DNA of 64,000 nt from assembly GCF_016892705.1 (NCBI RefSeq), contig NZ_JAFEMB010000001.1, positions 682,001 to 746,000 of the forward strand, read 5' to 3'. The notes below the pieces were generated by a model. It saw only the letters and a list, made by a program, of their open reading frames with translations. It had not been told where the DNA came from and did no database searches. Every line of letters begins with the position of its first letter. Positions within the stretch are counted from its first letter, which is position 1. The translations under genes and the position numbers were made by a program. Shown here one piece after another: positions 1 to 11,003 of this stretch. This DNA comes from Microvirga pudoricolor. Lineage in GTDB: Bacteria > Pseudomonadota > Alphaproteobacteria > Rhizobiales > Beijerinckiaceae.

Positions 1-2014
<2,014 letters not shown>

Positions 2015-2040
2015 GCCCGGACGCCGTCGCGCCCCACGTC

Positions 2041-2060
2041 CCGGAGCCCTATCGCTCCGG
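2041..2060. terminator. Short hairpin between convergent genes
   Basis: CCGGAGC at 2041-2047 pairs with GCTCCGG at 2054-2060 around a 6-base loop, in the 34-base gap between the aldo/keto reductase stop and the IMPase stop; it just covers the latter. There is no clear T run, so a bidirectional termination role is only suggested. Confidence 0.3.
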
Positions 2061-2861
2061 ATGAGGAAATGTCGTGCCCATTGGGACGATCGGCTCGACG
2101 GCATGGAGAAATCCAGGTCCCCCGCAAGCGAATTTGAGCTTTGAGGACATCGAGGCCTTCGACCAGTCGATTGTGCTCACGCCTCCGAGCGGAGCGAGGA
2201 TCGCAAGCGCCGCCATGACGTCCCATGGCGATTCTCCGATTCCGACGTACCCGTCGACCTGTCCCGAGACGATTTCCATCAACGAAATCGTGGCAGCGCC
2301 GCAGCAACGGAACGTCATGCCAGCGTCGCTGATCAGGAAGCGAAGCACTTCGAGGCGATCATCGACCGGCACGATGGGATGAAAGCCGACCCCGGACGAT
2401 GCACGAGCGGCATTCAATGGCCGGAGCGGTTCCAACCTCTCTCCATTCAATGTCGGACGATAGTGAGGCCCTCCCAAGTATGTCTGCTGGCGAACAGGAG
2501 CGTGGATTACACCGAATTCCGGCGCTCCATCGTGGAAAAGCCCAATGGACACCGCCCACTGATCCCCCCCACGCACGAAATTGAATGTTCCGTCGATCGG
2601 ATCGAACACCCAGACGCGCCCGTTCTTGGAGGAGACGCTGCTTCCCTCCTCGCCAACGATGCCATCTTCGGGGAAGAGTCGTCTCAACTCGCCCACGATG
2701 AACCGTTCGACCTCTTGGTCCGCTGCCGTGACCAGATCGAGATGGCCTTTCGACTCCACCGGGACGTTGCCGAGGTCGTGAAAATGTCTGAGCGCGATCT
2801 CTCCCGCCCGTCGGGCAACGTTCTCGATCGCATTCGAGATTTCAGAGGAAGAATGGCTCAT
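2049..2861 (-). CDS. Inositol monophosphatase family protein
   Basis: A 270-residue Mg-dependent phosphatase of the IMPase/FIG superfamily. Metal-binding signatures are present: Glu71-Glu72 in IVGEEG, the FDPIDGT box with Asp87 and Asp90, and the C-terminal ESPWDVMAA box. Family members remove phosphate from inositol monophosphates, histidinol phosphate or sugar phosphates; which one applies here is not evident. It is the last gene of the minus-strand operon and lies three bases after the phosphodiesterase. This suggests that it dephosphorylates the product of the upstream transporter and phosphodiesterase, for example a glycerol or inositol phosphate. Confidence 0.85.
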   Translation of the reverse strand: MSHSSSEISNAIENVARRAGEIALRHFHDLGNVPVESKGHLDLVTAADQEVERFIVGELRRLFPEDGIVGEEGSSVSSKNGRVWVFDPIDGTFNFVRGGDQWAVSIGLFHDGAPEFGVIHAPVRQQTYLGGPHYRPTLNGERLEPLRPLNAARASSGVGFHPIVPVDDRLEVLRFLISDAGMTFRCCGAATISLMEIVSGQVDGYVGIGESPWDVMAALAILAPLGGVSTIDWSKASMSSKLKFACGGPGFLHAVEPIVPMGTTFPHPER

Positions 2862-2864
2862 GGG

Positions 2865-3644
2865 TCAGATCCGGACATATCGAGTGTGGACAGAAAATTC
2901 GCCGCCTTCGCCAAGGTGATGAATGAAGTAGGCGTAAGGCTCCTCAAGAGGACCAGGCTCAGGAGCAGCGGGATCGAGTTCAAGCTCGATTTGGAATGCC
3001 GGGCTCCCGGCGATGGCGACAAAGGCGTTGTTCCAGACGCCATGAACAGGTCGATGGACATGGCCACATAGAATGCGCACAGGTCCTGCCTGCGCCGCGA
3101 CGAAGCGGCCGAATTCATCTGCCCCTTCGACCAAGCCCATATGGTCCAACTCCGTGATCCCCGTGGGAAATGGCGGGTGGTGCATGATGATCGTCAGCGG
3201 GCTGCGATCATGCCTGGCGAGACGCTCTTCGATCCACTCCAGGCGCCTCCGGCATAAACGACCCTCGACCGCGCCCTCGACGAAGGTGTCCAGGGCCAGA
3301 ATCCTGAGACCGCCGACTTCGGCCTCGTAATGTAGGAATTCAGCGTCGTCGAAAGGAATCGAACCCGCAAAGGCGGCCCTCAGCGTGGGGCGTTTGTCAT
3401 GGTTACCCGGCACGACGAAGACCGGCATCGATAGAGGACTCAGGATGTCGCGCAGTAGCGCGTAGTCTTCCGTCGATCCGCCGTCGGTCAGATCACCCGT
3501 GAGCATGACAGCATCGATCCGGGGTCGAAAAGCCGCGATGTCCGCGACAACTTTTCTCGCCGCACCGGCGGCATCTGGGCGCACCAGTGACGTTTCGGGC
3601 GCCCGAGAGAAGACATGAAAATCGGAGATGTGTGCGATGAGCAT
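2865..3644 (-). CDS. Class III metallophosphodiesterase (GpdQ/CpdA-like)
   Basis: A 259-residue calcineurin-like phosphoesterase. The five metal-site blocks are all visible: SDFH (Asp8, His10), LTGD (Asp51), GNHD (Asn81, His82), MHHPP and GHVH. This set is typical of class III phosphodiesterases such as GpdQ (glycerophosphodiester hydrolase) and CpdA (cAMP phosphodiesterase). The frame extends further upstream into the permease gene, but MLIAHISDFH at 3644 is the natural start. It lies 22 bases after the permease stop inside an ABC-uptake operon, which favours a catabolic role on an imported phosphodiester over cAMP turnover. This is inference. Confidence 0.85.
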   Translation of the reverse strand: MLIAHISDFHVFSRAPETSLVRPDAAGAARKVVADIAAFRPRIDAVMLTGDLTDGGSTEDYALLRDILSPLSMPVFVVPGNHDKRPTLRAAFAGSIPFDDAEFLHYEAEVGGLRILALDTFVEGAVEGRLCRRRLEWIEERLARHDRSPLTIIMHHPPFPTGITELDHMGLVEGADEFGRFVAAQAGPVRILCGHVHRPVHGVWNNAFVAIAGSPAFQIELELDPAAPEPGPLEEPYAYFIHHLGEGGEFSVHTRYVRI

Positions 3645-3666
3645 GAATGATCCCAGAAGAGTCAGG

Positions 3667-4491
3667 CTAACGGATGCCGGCTCGCATGAAGCTTTGAACG
3701 AACTGTCTCTGAAACAGCAGAAACGCGATGAGGAGAGGAGCAACCGACAGCAGCGTGGCAGCGGTGACAAGGCTCCAGTCGACACCTTGTTCCACAGTGG
3801 CGAACACTTGCAAGCCGACTGTAATCGGGCGTGTGTCGACTGAATTGGTCACGACCAAAGGCCACAGAAAGTTGTTCCAGTGATAGCTCACCGTGACGAG
3901 GCCATAGGCGATGTATGTCGGTTTGGCGACCGGCATGAATATCCGCATCAAAATCTGGAAAGGGTTCGCTCCTTCCAAGCGGGCCGCCTCCTCGAACTCC
4001 TTTGGAATGCTCTTGAAGGTCTGACGGAGCAGGAAGATTCCGAAGGCCGACGCGAGATACGGCATGCCCATACCGAGAATGGTATCGAGGAGTCCCAGTT
4101 GTCCGAGAGTTTTATAGTTCTCGACCAGCAAGACCTCTGGCATGATCATGAGCTGCAGTAGGACGATCATGAAGAGGACATTCGATCCCCGAAATGGGAA
4201 CGCCGTGAAGGCATAAGCTGCCAACGTGCATATGACGAGCTGGCAGACCAGGATCAGGGTGACCAGGAGGAACGTATTGAGGAAGTAAGTGGCAAATGGG
4301 GCGGCGTGCCAGACACGCTCGAAATTTTCCAAAGTCCACGGCGCTCCAAGGTCGAATCGCGCGGCATATGCGGCTGGATGAAACGCGGTCCAAAGCGCAT
4401 AGATCAAAGGTGAAACCCAAAGTATGGCCAGAACCCATGCTGAGATGTTGGTCAGCACCGCGAACCCACTGCCATGCCTGATCGTACTCAT
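3667..4491 (-). CDS. ABC transporter permease, UgpE/MalG type
   Basis: A 274-residue inner-membrane permease of the CUT1 carbohydrate ABC family with six predicted helices. The cytoplasmic EAA loop (EEAARLEGANPFQILMRIFM) that docks the ATPase is intact. Start ATG 4491 overlaps the stop of the preceding permease by four bases (ATGA), so the two are translationally coupled. Longer upstream extensions of the frame run through the other permease and are discarded. It should form a heterodimer with the neighbouring permease, energised by the ATPase encoded upstream in the operon. Confidence 0.9.
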   Translation of the reverse strand: MSTIRHGSGFAVLTNISAWVLAILWVSPLIYALWTAFHPAAYAARFDLGAPWTLENFERVWHAAPFATYFLNTFLLVTLILVCQLVICTLAAYAFTAFPFRGSNVLFMIVLLQLMIMPEVLLVENYKTLGQLGLLDTILGMGMPYLASAFGIFLLRQTFKSIPKEFEEAARLEGANPFQILMRIFMPVAKPTYIAYGLVTVSYHWNNFLWPLVVTNSVDTRPITVGLQVFATVEQGVDWSLVTAATLLSVAPLLIAFLLFQRQFVQSFMRAGIR

Positions 4492-5363
4492 CTGTAATGG
4501 ATCCTCTTGTCGGCATACCCGAATTGGTACAGCGCGATGAGCATCAGGACGGCGAGCAGTACAACCGTCAGGGCCGCCGCATATCCAGTGTCCCAGAAAC
4601 TGAAGCCCACCTGGTAGATGTAGAACAAAAGAAGCGTTGTGGCGTTGTCGGGCCCACCCTTCGTCATGGCAACCACATGATCGACGAGGCGGAATGCTCC
4701 GATGACGGCGTTGATGGAAACGAACAGGGTTGTGGGCATCAGAAGCGGGAAGACGACTCTCCGGAAGCGTTGCCACGGGCTTGCCCCTTCGAGGTCCGCA
4801 GCCTCGAGAAGCGATGGAGAGATCTGCTGGAGCGCGGCCAGATAAAAGATCATGAAGAAGCCGGCCTCTTTCCAGATCGTGATGACGATCAGGGCGGGAA
4901 GCGCCGTCTCGGGATTGCCGAGCCAGTTGTTGCCCGACAGTCCGAAGGGTCGAAGAAGTTGGTCGATCAGGCCATAATCCGGCGCGTAGAAGAAGAGCCA
5001 GATATTGGCAATCGCCACCATCGGTAAAACCGTTGGCGTGAAATATGCCATGCGAACGAGCGCTTGGCCTCTGATCTTGGCGTTGATGAGCAGGGCCATC
5101 GCCAAGGCAAGTCCCATGGAGAGCGGGACCGTCGTCAGGGCATAGACGAGGTTGTTAGAGACGGCCCTCCAGAAGACGGGGTCGGCAATCATGGTCTCAT
5201 AATGGTCAAGACCGATGAAGACCGCCGGCCTCCGTCCCCGGGGGGTTGAGAACAAGCTGTGGTAGATCGTCGTCAGAATGGGTTGGAACGTGAAGGTCCA
5301 TAGGAGGATTGCCGCCGGCAAAAGCAGCAGCCCCCCATAGATCGCGTTGCGCGATGCTTTCAT
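4488..5363 (-). CDS. ABC transporter permease, UgpA/MalF type
   Basis: A 291-residue inner-membrane permease with six helices and an EAA loop (LEAADLEGASPWQRFRRVVF). It is the first of the two permeases of this CUT1 system. It begins 42 bases after the binding-protein stop and overlaps the second permease by four bases. UgpA-like proteins move sn-glycerol 3-phosphate or glycerophosphodiesters, but related permeases carry many sugars, so substrate assignment rests on operon context. Confidence 0.9.
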   Translation of the reverse strand: MKASRNAIYGGLLLLPAAILLWTFTFQPILTTIYHSLFSTPRGRRPAVFIGLDHYETMIADPVFWRAVSNNLVYALTTVPLSMGLALAMALLINAKIRGQALVRMAYFTPTVLPMVAIANIWLFFYAPDYGLIDQLLRPFGLSGNNWLGNPETALPALIVITIWKEAGFFMIFYLAALQQISPSLLEAADLEGASPWQRFRRVVFPLLMPTTLFVSINAVIGAFRLVDHVVAMTKGGPDNATTLLLFYIYQVGFSFWDTGYAAALTVVLLAVLMLIALYQFGYADKRIHYR

Positions 5364-5405
5364 CGCCAGTTTCCTTCTCTGCCCATCCCGAGGGAGCTAT
5401 GACGA

Positions 5406-6710
5406 CTACTTCTGACGATAAGGCCGAAGGATACGGTCGATATCCGCCTGGGCATCCGCGAGAGCCTTCTCGGACGTCTTGGTTCCCGTCAGGGCAGCCG
5501 CGAGGGCATCGTTGAGGATCTTCGTGGTTCGTGCATTCTCGTAGGTCGAGAATTCAGGCACGGAGACCGGAATCTGCTTGCGGGCGACATCCGCCGCAGG
5601 AAGGTCCGTCACGTAGGCCTTCATCGCTGCCGTCGCCCAGGATCCGTCACGCGGTGCGACGTATCCGGTCTGAATGGCCCAGTCGGCCTGCACATCGTCC
5701 GAGGTGATATACTTGATGAACTTGAACGCGGCATCCTTCTCGGCCTGACTGGCCTTCGAGAAGATGTACAGATTGCCGCCCCCCAGAACGGAAGCAGGAG
5801 CGACCTTCCCGGGATATGGTGCGACACCGAAGTCGAACTTCGCGTTCTTGCGGATGTTGGAGAGGTTCCCGGTCGTCGTCCAGATCATTGCGATCCGTCC
5901 TTCCAGGAAATCCGACGGCGTGGTGCCCCATTCCTGGATTCCGGGCGGATGGATTCCGTACTTCTTGCTGAGATCCACCCAGAACTGAAGAGCCTCGACG
6001 ACCTTGGGGTCGGTCAGATAAGTTTCGGTGCCGTCTTCCTTGAAGAGCTTTCCTCCGTTCTGGGCGACGAGAGCACCGAACAGCCATTGGGAGGAGCCGA
6101 CGTTGCCGGGGATGCCCACTCCCCAACGGGTTGCCTGACCCGATGCATCCTTCTTCGTGACGGCCTGACCGTAGCGCACCATCTCGTCCCAGGTCGTTGG
6201 ATACTTCTCCGGATCGAGGCCCGCTTCGGCGAACGCTTTCTTGTTCCAGTAAAGCACGGCCGTCGAACGCTGGAAGGGCGCCGACCAGAGCTTTCCTTCG
6301 ACCTGCGCGCTTTTCAAAAAGGCCGGCATGAAGCCCGCAACCCAGGCTTTGTCCGCGTCCGTCTTGATGTAGCCATCCAGTGGCTCGACGACTTCCTCAT
6401 CGATGAGGGTGTAGATGTCAGTGGCGAGCAGGACGGCCACGGTTGGCGGCGTGCCGCTCTTGGCGGCGGTGAGCGCCTTGGTGGTCGTGTCGAGATAGTT
6501 GCCGGAATAGACCGGTTCGACGTCGATATCGGGGTTGGCGGCCTCGAACTTCGCCACGTACCCATCGATGACCTGCGTTAGTGGGCCTCCGACCTGGACC
6601 GGGTAGAAGAACGTCACTTTGGTCTTGGCCATAGCCATGCCGGTCGAAAACGCCAAGAGCGAGATGGCCGCCGCCAGTCCCGTTCCAATTGCCCGTCTTG
6701 TGTAGCGCAT
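5406..6710 (-). CDS. ABC transporter periplasmic substrate-binding protein (UgpB-like)
   Basis: A 434-residue protein with a clear Sec signal peptide (basic start MRYTRRAIG, hydrophobic core, cleavage near AMAKT at about residue 29). It then shows the family 1 extracellular solute-binding fold: a KVTFFYPVQVGG start, the AANPDIDVEPVYSG segment and a conserved WGTTPSDFLEGRIAM stretch. Such proteins capture a sugar or glycerol phosphate derivative in the periplasm. It lies 26 bases after the ATPase gene, in the operon led by the DeoR-type regulator. Ligand specificity is unproven. Confidence 0.9.
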   Translation of the reverse strand: MRYTRRAIGTGLAAAISLLAFSTGMAMAKTKVTFFYPVQVGGPLTQVIDGYVAKFEAANPDIDVEPVYSGNYLDTTTKALTAAKSGTPPTVAVLLATDIYTLIDEEVVEPLDGYIKTDADKAWVAGFMPAFLKSAQVEGKLWSAPFQRSTAVLYWNKKAFAEAGLDPEKYPTTWDEMVRYGQAVTKKDASGQATRWGVGIPGNVGSSQWLFGALVAQNGGKLFKEDGTETYLTDPKVVEALQFWVDLSKKYGIHPPGIQEWGTTPSDFLEGRIAMIWTTTGNLSNIRKNAKFDFGVAPYPGKVAPASVLGGGNLYIFSKASQAEKDAAFKFIKYITSDDVQADWAIQTGYVAPRDGSWATAAMKAYVTDLPAADVARKQIPVSVPEFSTYENARTTKILNDALAAALTGTKTSEKALADAQADIDRILRPYRQK

Positions 6711-6736
6711 CCTCTCCTCCTGCTTTCGTTATCGTC

Positions 6737-7801
6737 TCAGGCCTGTTGCAGTCTGAGTTCCTTTCGGGGCGGGTCGCATCGCAATCCGCTCTCTGCGTCG
6801 AAGTAATGGGCGGATGTAGCAGCCCAGCGTAAGTGGACAGCGGCGCCGGCCTCCAACTTCGGCCGACCTGGCGTTCTTACGAGCAGCTTCTGGTCTCCCG
6901 CCTGACAAAGGGTCACCGAGTCCGCTCCGAAGTATTCGGAACTCTCAACCACAGCCCGCAATCCGCTGTCCGAGAACTGGATATCTTCGGGTCGGATACC
7001 CATCAGCACCGGCGACGAAGAGGAGATCGGCGCATTTTGACCAACCTCCGCCGCCTGAAAGCTTGATGTGAGTTCCACGACATTCATGGGAGGAGTGCCG
7101 ATAAACCGAGCGACGAAGGTCGAGGCGGGTCGCTCATAGAGTTCATGCGGCTCGCCGCTTTGCTCAACCTTTCCATTGCGCATCAGAATGATCCGGTCGG
7201 CCATACTCATGGCCTCAGTCTGATCATGGGTCACAAAAAGCATGGTCAGACCTAAGCGGCGCTGGAGCGACCGGATTTCGGTACGCATCTCGGAGCGAAG
7301 CTGGGCGTCCAAGTTCGAGAGCGGTTCGTCGAGCAGGCAGACCGGCGTTTCGGCAATGAGGGCTCGCCCGAGTGCCACACGCTGTTGTTGCCCTCCCGAA
7401 AGCTGGCTGGGCTTTCGGTCGAGGAGGTGGGACAGGCTCAGGAGTTTGGCGATAGCCGCCAAGCGCTTGTTCTGATCGGCTTTGGCAACACCCCGGATGG
7501 AGAGACCGAAAACAATGTTCTCCGCAACACTCATATGGGGGAATAGAGCATAGGACTGGAAGACCATCGAAAGGTTGCGCTTGGACGCAGGAGACTCCGT
7601 CACATCCTTGCCGGCGATCATGATCCGGCCGCTGTTGGCGCTCTCCAAGCCTGCGATCAGCCTCAGCGTCGTTGATTTTCCACAACCGGATGGGCCCAAC
7701 AGAGCCACGAACTCCGCCTCGCCGGTTTTGAAACTGACCTGGTCGACGGCCCGTGTGCCGCTCCATTCCTTGACAAGCCTGTCAACTTCGATCCCGGGCA
7801 A
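6737..7801 (-). CDS. ABC transporter ATP-binding protein (UgpC/MalK-like)
   Basis: A 354-residue ATPase. Walker A GPSGCGKSTT (residues 36-45), signature LSGGQQQR, Walker B CLLDEPLSNLD and the H-loop FVTHD are all present. The C-terminal regulatory domain (about 235-354, containing MGIRPEDIQF) is of the MalK/UgpC TOBE type. It powers the two permeases encoded downstream. It starts 27 bases after the regulator stop, so regulator and transporter form one operon. No residues look damaged. Confidence 0.92.
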   Translation of the reverse strand: MPGIEVDRLVKEWSGTRAVDQVSFKTGEAEFVALLGPSGCGKSTTLRLIAGLESANSGRIMIAGKDVTESPASKRNLSMVFQSYALFPHMSVAENIVFGLSIRGVAKADQNKRLAAIAKLLSLSHLLDRKPSQLSGGQQQRVALGRALIAETPVCLLDEPLSNLDAQLRSEMRTEIRSLQRRLGLTMLFVTHDQTEAMSMADRIILMRNGKVEQSGEPHELYERPASTFVARFIGTPPMNVVELTSSFQAAEVGQNAPISSSSPVLMGIRPEDIQFSDSGLRAVVESSEYFGADSVTLCQAGDQKLLVRTPGRPKLEAGAAVHLRWAATSAHYFDAESGLRCDPPRKELRLQQA

Positions 7802-7828
7802 CGGTTTTCTCCCAGCGCTGACGTAACG

Positions 7829-8644
7829 TCAGGCGAATACGAACTTTTTTCTGATTTTCTCGGGGAGAGGCCGCAAGTTCTCCTGCGTTTCCTCGTTCGT
7901 CACGATGTAGTCGACCCGATCGAGCGGGGCGATCGCCGACAGGGCAGACCGTCCGAATTTCGAATGGTCGGCCACCACGATGACTGTCTGAGCGATTTCG
8001 ATCATAGCTTGTTGGACGCAACCGATCTCCGGGCTCAAGGTGCAGATCAACCCCCGGTTGAGATCGATCGCCGACACGCTGAGAATGGCTTTGTCGACGC
8101 TGAACCGGCGAACCATGTCGGCGGCCATCGTGCCGCTGAAGGAGCGGTTGATGTCGATGTACTGGCCACCGATCACATGAACGTTCTTCGCACCGCCAGA
8201 CACCAGCGTGGAGATCGTGTCGCTGCCGTTGGTCACGAATGTCAGCGACGCGTTGGCAGCCAGCCTCCGCGCGACTTGGAGCGATGTGGTTCCGCTGTCG
8301 ATCATGACGGCATCGCCTTCCACGACCATGGAAGCGGCCGCCGTGCCGATCCGCTGTTTCTCCGGTGCGTGGGTAATTTCACGCACCGGCGTTATATTAT
8401 CGCGCGTAACCTGATTGATTACGACCGCTCCGCCATGGGTCCGCTTGAGCAAGCCTCTGCTCTCAAGCTCGGTCAGATCCCGCCGGATCGTCGCTATCGA
8501 TACTCCCAGTTTCTCCCTAAGAACCTGAACATCAACGAACAATTCGGATCGGAGATGTTCGAGCATGCGAGCTTGACGCTCCGGTGCCGAGGCCTGGAGA
8601 GCTGTGCCGTCCAAATCTGAAAACTGGTCCGCCTCGCTCTTCAC
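7829..8644 (-). CDS. DeoR/GlpR family transcriptional regulator
   Basis: A 271-residue repressor. The N-terminal winged helix-turn-helix (about residues 27-85, with VSIATIRRDLTELESRGL) is followed by a DeoR-type sugar-phosphate sensor with an IDSGTTSLQVA phosphate-binding block, a VTNGSDT segment and a VVADHSKFG block. The start is GTG 8644, with AAAGAGG about 6 bases upstream. It is the first gene of the operon that continues through the ABC transporter, phosphodiesterase and IMPase. It most likely binds a phosphorylated intermediate of that pathway and represses its own operon through the GATC boxes just upstream. Confidence 0.9.
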   Translation of the reverse strand: MKSEADQFSDLDGTALQASAPERQARMLEHLRSELFVDVQVLREKLGVSIATIRRDLTELESRGLLKRTHGGAVVINQVTRDNITPVREITHAPEKQRIGTAAASMVVEGDAVMIDSGTTSLQVARRLAANASLTFVTNGSDTISTLVSGGAKNVHVIGGQYIDINRSFSGTMAADMVRRFSVDKAILSVSAIDLNRGLICTLSPEIGCVQQAMIEIAQTVIVVADHSKFGRSALSAIAPLDRVDYIVTNEETQENLRPLPEKIRKKFVFA

Positions 8645-8656
8645 ATGGGCCTCTTT

Positions 8657-8690
8657 GATCGAACATGATCATTTATGATCCTAAACGATC
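8657..8690 (-). promoter_or_regulatory. Candidate operator: four GATC boxes at exact 10-bp spacing
   Basis: GATC occurs at 8657, 8667, 8677 and 8687, one helical turn apart, with related flanks (ATGATC, ATGATC, ACGATC). The array begins 13 bases before the GTG start of the DeoR-type regulator. Its position and same-face spacing fit a cooperative repressor site controlling the regulator-transporter operon. Binding is inferred. Confidence 0.5.
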
Positions 8691-9334
8691 ATGGGCGTCA
8701 ATTGCGGTCATGGGTGCCTATACGAAAGTCTACAGGCAGGAACATTCTTCGACCGGCACTCACGTCATCTTGTTCGTCTCCAGGCACGTCGCGCTGATGC
8801 TGTGCGTTAGAGATGACGTCGGCCCACGGCCAAACCCTGTATGTGTATCGTCTCGAGCGGGGCTGAGCGAAAGCCACGTTGCTGGGCTCAAGGATCGGAG
8901 TGAGAGTTTTCCCGGGTCACTAGGCACTCCGGCGACGTCCGCTGCGGCACTGAATTCTCACCAGCGGGCTGAGTTCGAGGCACTTGGCGTTCATTGAAGT
9001 TTCGAAGCCGACTTTTGGGCCGCGACAGGCTTCGATGTGGCCGAAACACTAGGTCGTCACATGAGACGCAACCGCTCCGCGATATCCGTAGACCCTCCTT
9101 ACGTCCATTCAACGATTGCCGGAGCCTGATGTATGGGCTCCGGCACAACGATGGGAATGGATATGTCTAAGGACGCTCGGTGCGGACGAAGGCTCGTTCG
9201 AGCCCCTTGCAGATTGGTTCGCGTTCGATTGAACCTGATGCGGGGACAAGCTCCAGGATCGCTGGCAAGGGCAAGCTATATGCCCTGGCGATGCCGCCTT
9301 GATCGCTTTCTCGACGTCGTGCCCTGTACCTTTG
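8691..9334. other. Intergenic stretch, no gene seen
   Basis: About 640 bases between the operator of the DeoR-led operon and the end of the HU gene. Open frames here are short, lack family features and have no convincing ribosome sites. Part of it must carry the operon promoter, but no clear -35/-10 pair is evident. Confidence 0.5.
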
Positions 9335-9844
9335 TCAGATGCTGTCCTTGAGTTCCTTGGCAGGGCGGAAAGCGATCTTCTTGGAGGCTTTGATCTTGAT
9401 CGCCTCGCCGGTGGCCGGATTGCGGCCCATGCGGGCGGCCCGCTTCTTCACCTGCAGGATCCCCAGACCCGAGAGGCGGATCTTGTCGCCCTTCTTCAGA
9501 CGCCGGGTGATGATCTCGACGACCTGCGCCATGAGCTCATTGGCTTGGCGCTTGGCCAACTCGTGCCCAAGGGCGATCTCTTCCGCGATATGGCGTAGCG
9601 TCAGCACAGCCCCAGCCGCTGTCGCCTTGGAGGCGCCGCGTGCGGGCTTTGCAGGCACCTTCGCAAGGGCTCCCTTGGCGGCCGCCTTGCCTGAAGCCGC
9701 CTTGCTTGAGGCCGCCTTGCCCTGGGCTGCCTTTGTCGCTTTGGCGGTCGAGGTCCGCATCGCCGTCTTGGCGGCGGCCTTTTTGGGGGCAGTCTTTTTG
9801 GGGGCAGTCTTGGCAGCGGCGGACTTCGTAGTGGCTCTGGCCAT
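9335..9844 (-). CDS. HU-family DNA-binding protein with long Lys/Ala-rich N-terminal tail
   Basis: A 169-residue nucleoid protein. Residues 1-75 are an extended lysine/alanine-rich tail built of short AAK/KKTA-type repeats, like eukaryotic histone H1 tails. Residues about 78-169 form a normal HU/IHF fold, including the GRNPATGE DNA-intercalating arm tip. ATG 9844 (MARATTK) is preferred over ATG 9856 because GAGGAA lies 6 bases before it. HU proteins bend and compact DNA; the tail should add non-specific DNA affinity. The gene stands alone. Confidence 0.88.
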   Translation of the reverse strand: MARATTKSAAAKTAPKKTAPKKAAAKTAMRTSTAKATKAAQGKAASSKAASGKAAAKGALAKVPAKPARGASKATAAGAVLTLRHIAEEIALGHELAKRQANELMAQVVEIITRRLKKGDKIRLSGLGILQVKKRAARMGRNPATGEAIKIKASKKIAFRPAKELKDSI

Positions 9845-9980
9845 TGGGTTCCTCATCTCTCATACAGGCAGGCACGCTGCCGGACCATAGGATGCTCCAA
9901 AGCGTGGCCCGCGCCAAGGGTCAACCCCTCCTGTCCCAAGAACAGGCATCTCCCATGATTTCATGCAGTGTTCAACGAGT

Positions 9981-10865
9981 TCACGACGCTCCGCGACTGA
10001 AACTCTCAAGGATCCATCGCCGTACGGCCGTCACGGCCGGGCGCCTCTCATGATCACCGGCATCGATCAGGAAAAACGAGTCTGGGGCCCGGACGCTCTC
10101 GGCGAAAGGCCGTACAAGAATTCCGGCCTCCAAGTAACGTCGACAGGTTACGCTGTCTCCCATTGCAAGCCCAACACCTCCAACCGCCGCCTCAATCATA
10201 GCCAGGTGATTTCCGAGATAGTGGCGCCCTCCCATGAGAACACCGCCTTGCGGGACGGTTCCGAGCCAGAGGTCCCATTCATGGCCGTTTGCGGCACACA
10301 GGAGGGGTGCATCGGCAAGCTGCCCAAGGTCTCTGCTCGTTCGAAACGCCGCGCAGCAGACCGGAAACAGTTCGGTGTCGGCTAGCCTTTCGCTGCGCCG
10401 GCCGGGCCAGATCCCATCGCCATAGCGGATGCACAGGTCGACATCGGAGGCGATGACTTCCTTTGGGCTGTTCGAAGGGCGCAGGTGCAGCCGCAGATCG
10501 GGATACTGCTTCAGAAGACTGCCGACCGTTTTGACCAGCCATAGGCATGTCAGGGCGGGAGGCGCGCTTATCGTAACGTCGCCTCGAACGCTCGGCTGAT
10601 CCAAGCTGATGACGGCTGCTGTGAGAAGGTCGAAACCAGAACTCAACGGACTCAGAAGTTGCTCTCCCGCTACCGTGAGCTTGAAGCGGTTTCCCGCCCG
10701 CTCCAGGAGATCCGTTCCAACGAACTCCTCCAGGGTACGAACCTGATGGCTCACGGCTCCGTGCGTCACCCCGAGCTCCTCCGCCGCCCGGGAGATCGAG
10801 CGTCGGCGAGCAGCTGCCTCAAAGGCGCGCAATGCGTTGAGAGGAGGGAGCCGGCGCGTCACCAT
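9981..10865 (-). CDS. LysR family transcriptional regulator (GcvA-like)
   Basis: A 294-residue regulator. The N-terminal helix-turn-helix spans residues 5-65 (LNALRAFEAAARRRSISRAA, then VTHGAVSHQVRTLE). The substrate-binding domain begins at about residue 92 (VTISAPPALTCLWLV). It is divergent from the amino-acid binding-protein gene, a classic LysR arrangement. It therefore probably controls the binding protein, M81 peptidase and FAD oxidase genes. The effector is unknown, although an amino acid is plausible. Confidence 0.9.
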   Translation of the reverse strand: MVTRRLPPLNALRAFEAAARRRSISRAAEELGVTHGAVSHQVRTLEEFVGTDLLERAGNRFKLTVAGEQLLSPLSSGFDLLTAAVISLDQPSVRGDVTISAPPALTCLWLVKTVGSLLKQYPDLRLHLRPSNSPKEVIASDVDLCIRYGDGIWPGRRSERLADTELFPVCCAAFRTSRDLGQLADAPLLCAANGHEWDLWLGTVPQGGVLMGGRHYLGNHLAMIEAAVGGVGLAMGDSVTCRRYLEAGILVRPFAESVRAPDSFFLIDAGDHERRPAVTAVRRWILESFSRGAS

Positions 10866-11003
10866 GGTTAGATTTTCTCACAGTCAAGCCGGAGACATTC
10901 TCGTTTGCGTGAGCCTTTCTGTCTAGAGCAAGATCATGAGCACATGGCGGAGAGGCTCCTCAGCCCCCGTGGGATTGGGAAGCTCGCAACATGGAGTGGC
11001 TTG

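Noticed and set aside
8657..8690. GATC boxes as Dam methylation or replication-origin sites
   Set aside because: Alphaproteobacteria generally use CcrM (GANTC) rather than Dam, and the boxes lie next to a DeoR gene with operator-like spacing.
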